36,702 nucleotides of DNA from positions 1 to 36,702 of the forward strand of contig JAHDWT010000009.1 in assembly GCA_023382795.1 (NCBI GenBank). Direction: 5' to 3'. The DNA comes from Candidatus Babelota bacterium (GTDB lineage Bacteria; Babelota; Babeliae; Babelales; Vermiphilaceae). Shown one piece after another: positions 35,068-36,702 of this stretch. The notes beneath the pieces are model-generated. The model searched no databases. It was not told where the DNA came from and worked only from the letters and a program-made list of their open reading frames with translations. Both the position numbers and the translations under genes were made by a program. Within the stretch, counting starts at the first letter, position 1, and each line of letters starts with the position of its first letter.

Positions 35068-35084
35068 TATGCATTCTGATTGCA
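35068..35084 (+). repeat. Right 17-nt inverted repeat flanking the second DUF4143 gene
   Basis: TATGCATTCTGATTGCA, identical on the opposite strand to 33784-33800. It lies inside a hairpin with arms AATTGGCC (35057-35064) and GGCCAATT (35090-35097), 35 nt upstream of the ATPase start. The stems of the two copies differ in sequence but both pair. A separate GCAAGA/TCTTGC tetraloop hairpin follows at 35109-35124. Confidence 0.8.
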
Positions 35085-35196
35085 GATTAGGCCAATTCAG
35101 AGTTAAAAGCAAGAATGCTCTTGCAAGGTCATTAACAAAAGCTAAATAACAAAATTATCTGCTATAAGTCTTGTGATATTATCTAAAAACACAGAA

Positions 35197-35221
35197 AGCG
35201 TTATGAAAATATCATAACGCT
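35197..35221 (-). terminator. Probable terminator of the coiled-coil gene
   Basis: A 10-bp stem (35197-35206 with 35212-35221) with a 5-nt loop, 31 nt after the stop of the minus-strand gene. On that strand the stem is followed by TTCTGTGTTTTT, an imperfect T tract. Confidence 0.6.
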
Positions 35222-35251
35222 CTTTTAGTACTGCTTTGAATCTGAATTCTA

Positions 35252-36502
35252 TTATTGAGGGGTACCTGTTATAGGTAATTTTAGATTTGTACCCTGCTTT
35301 TGCATGAACTGAGGCAAAAATGGCGCGGTTACACCGTTTACTTCAAGCGCTCGTCGAGACGACAGTTGAATGAGGCCAATATTTCGGCTTGCTCGAACAT
35401 CCTTCCCGGTTTGTTCTCCTTGTAGGCGCAACGCATTTACTGTGGCCACAAGTGCTTGCACATCCTTACCGATTGCTGTTAGTTCAGTTCCCTGCTTTTT
35501 TTGCTCAGCCAAAAGTTGCGCATATCGTTTTTCTGCTTTCTGGCGTTCTTTTTCTGCCTTCTGTTGTTCATCAAGCACCTGATTCGCAAACTCCTCAAAG
35601 CCAGCGGTAAGTTTTTGGATCGAAGTGGTATTTTCAGTCATTTGTGCCGACAGAGAATCAATTGCGGTAGTCTTCGCATTCAGTTGATTCGTGATACCAC
35701 GAAGACCGTCCTCAAAATCTCTTCGAATAGCTCTCAATTTCTCATCAATTTGTCCTTGATATCCATCAATCTTTTTTTGCAAATCCTGTATCTGTTTTCG
35801 TGTATTACCATTCTCAGTGGTCATATATCCTTGCAATTGTTTTTGCAACTCATCTAGATCACTCTTATGTCGCTGTATCAGCGAAGTATTACTATCTTCA
35901 ATTGCCTGCCGAAGAGAATCCCCTGTTGATTGTAACCGATCAGATAAGTTACTGACCTGCGTACTAATTCCAGAGGCTGTACCTTGAAGAGCATCAACCT
36001 TTTTTTCCGTAGTTATACCAGTTTGTTTTATAGAATCAACGGTCTCTTGTACTTTATCAATCTTTCTCTCTAAGCGCGTACTTTTTCGATATGCAAAAGA
36101 TCCAAGCCCTACGACACCACATCCATCGAGCAGCCAGCTTTTCACCCATAAGCCAACTCCCAACGACAAAAGACTCCCTCCTAAAATACATGTATCAACT
36201 TTATTATCTGGAACAATTGGTTTAACAGCTTTTCTTACTAGCCAAACACGCCAAGGTTCCCGAGTTGAAGGCAAAATGGAAGCTTTATCTGCCGGTTTCC
36301 TATATTGCTCTATCTGGCTCTCCATGCCCTCGAAAAGCCCCGAATTATCTTCCCATATAAGATCTGCAACCGAAGTCTTTTTCTTAATTGAAGTCTTTTT
36401 TTGTGTCCCTCCCCCAAAAGGCCAAAGCGCTTGGGCATTGTGCGAGATAAATATTAAAAGACACCCTGCGCCCATAAACCATATACGTATGCATCTTTTC
36501 AT
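35252..36502 (-). CDS. Exported membrane-anchored coiled-coil protein of unknown function
   Basis: A 416-residue protein. The ATG at 36502 has AGAGG 6 nt upstream and starts a signal peptide (MKRCIRIWFMGAGCLLIFIS, cleavage near NAQA-LW). The frame is open to 36616, but that extension adds a second hydrophobic stretch and has no better site. A basic, serine-rich region (to about 100) is followed by a glycine-rich hydrophobic segment (about 104-137), probably transmembrane. A long coiled coil (about 142-385) follows, rich in Gln, Asp, Thr and Lys, with repeated heptads and an alanine/lysine/glutamate stretch near 315-335. No family was recognised. A role as a tethering or structural envelope protein is inference. 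No partner gene is within reach of the window edge. Confidence 0.8.
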   Translation of the reverse strand: MKRCIRIWFMGAGCLLIFISHNAQALWPFGGGTQKKTSIKKKTSVADLIWEDNSGLFEGMESQIEQYRKPADKASILPSTREPWRVWLVRKAVKPIVPDNKVDTCILGGSLLSLGVGLWVKSWLLDGCGVVGLGSFAYRKSTRLERKIDKVQETVDSIKQTGITTEKKVDALQGTASGISTQVSNLSDRLQSTGDSLRQAIEDSNTSLIQRHKSDLDELQKQLQGYMTTENGNTRKQIQDLQKKIDGYQGQIDEKLRAIRRDFEDGLRGITNQLNAKTTAIDSLSAQMTENTTSIQKLTAGFEEFANQVLDEQQKAEKERQKAEKRYAQLLAEQKKQGTELTAIGKDVQALVATVNALRLQGEQTGKDVRASRNIGLIQLSSRRALEVNGVTAPFLPQFMQKQGTNLKLPITGTPQ

Positions 36503-36702
36503 AATCAACCTCTTATTGTTTTCAAATAGAATTTTCATAAGCATAATTGCGCTATACAGCAACACAAAAAGAGTACCGGAGTTTTTACTTTTAGCAAAAG
36601 GGCAGCTTTTTACCATTCGTTGACGAGCACATAGTGTGTTATGATTTGTTTAGAGCTTATCCGAAAATTAAATAGATAGCGCATCTTCTTTATTTATCGG
36701 CT

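Noticed and set aside
36503-36616. N-terminal extension of the coiled-coil protein to an ATG at 36616
   Set aside because: It would place 38 residues before a typical signal peptide; the internal ATG at 36502 has a better ribosome site.
1-36702. CRISPR array, insertion sequence, phage or rRNA genes
   Set aside because: No regularly spaced repeats, transposase, integrase, phage structural genes or rRNA sequence were seen. The only mobile-like sign is the inverted repeat pair near 34 kb.

Overview
The window is about 36.7 kb of AT-rich bacterial DNA using the standard code (TGA is a stop). It looks like a reduced, host-associated Gram-negative chromosome. It carries BamA with five POTRA domains, FtsL/FtsI-like cell-wall division genes, a PilC/GspF inner-membrane protein and GroESL. 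Many genes encode exported proteins of unknown function, and several resemble eukaryote-interaction proteins (leucine-rich repeats with a basic C-terminal tail, a Skp1/BTB-like fragment, a Bax-inhibitor-1 homologue). This mix fits an amoeba- or protist-associated lineage such as Candidatus Dependentiae (TM6/Babeliales). That placement is inference; the window contains no rRNA.

Layout. 1-1.9 kb (minus): truncated exported Skp1-like protein, PilC/GspF, DUF167. 2.0-2.36 kb: three tRNAs (Ser-GCT, Arg-ACG, Ser-TGA), all with encoded CCA. 2.6-5.5 kb: exported LRR protein, then a gene-poor stretch. 5.5-10.6 kb: a tightly coupled plus-strand operon of an exported unknown protein, an NCS1 cytosine/hydantoin-type permease, a DUF917 protein and a HyuA-type ATP-dependent hydantoinase/oxoprolinase, followed by a 17-bp perfect hairpin. 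10.7-13.4 kb: membrane-anchored carotenoid oxygenase and an HExxH metalloprotease. 13.4-16.2 kb (minus): exported four-Cache-domain protein and Bax inhibitor-1. 16.3-17.4 kb: small anchored unknown and thioredoxin. 17.4-18.8 kb (minus): cysS. 19.0-24.6 kb: bamA, ftsL-like, ftsI-like, class I aldolase. 24.6-29.4 kb: a probable pentameric ligand-gated ion channel (pLGIC) homologue, 11 nt upstream of a 1208-residue exported protein with a degenerate metallophosphoesterase domain and two tandem type-1 periplasmic-binding domains. 29.3-30.0 kb (minus): rpe. 30.2-32.4 kb: groES-groEL. 32.4-35.0 kb (minus): two DUF4143 ATPases, the second flanked by 17-bp inverted repeats. 35.2-36.5 kb (minus): exported coiled-coil protein.

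How the genes work together. The most interesting unit is the two-gene operon at 24,658-29,360. A channel with pLGIC topology sits next to a soluble double Venus-flytrap protein whose phosphoesterase module has lost metal-binding residues. Together they look like a ligand-sensing or ligand-gated system. The four-Cache protein at 13.4-15.4 kb is a second exported protein built only from small-molecule sensor domains. The hydantoin-type cassette is a self-contained import-and-ring-opening module. The remaining genes are housekeeping (translation, protein folding, envelope, sugar phosphate metabolism).
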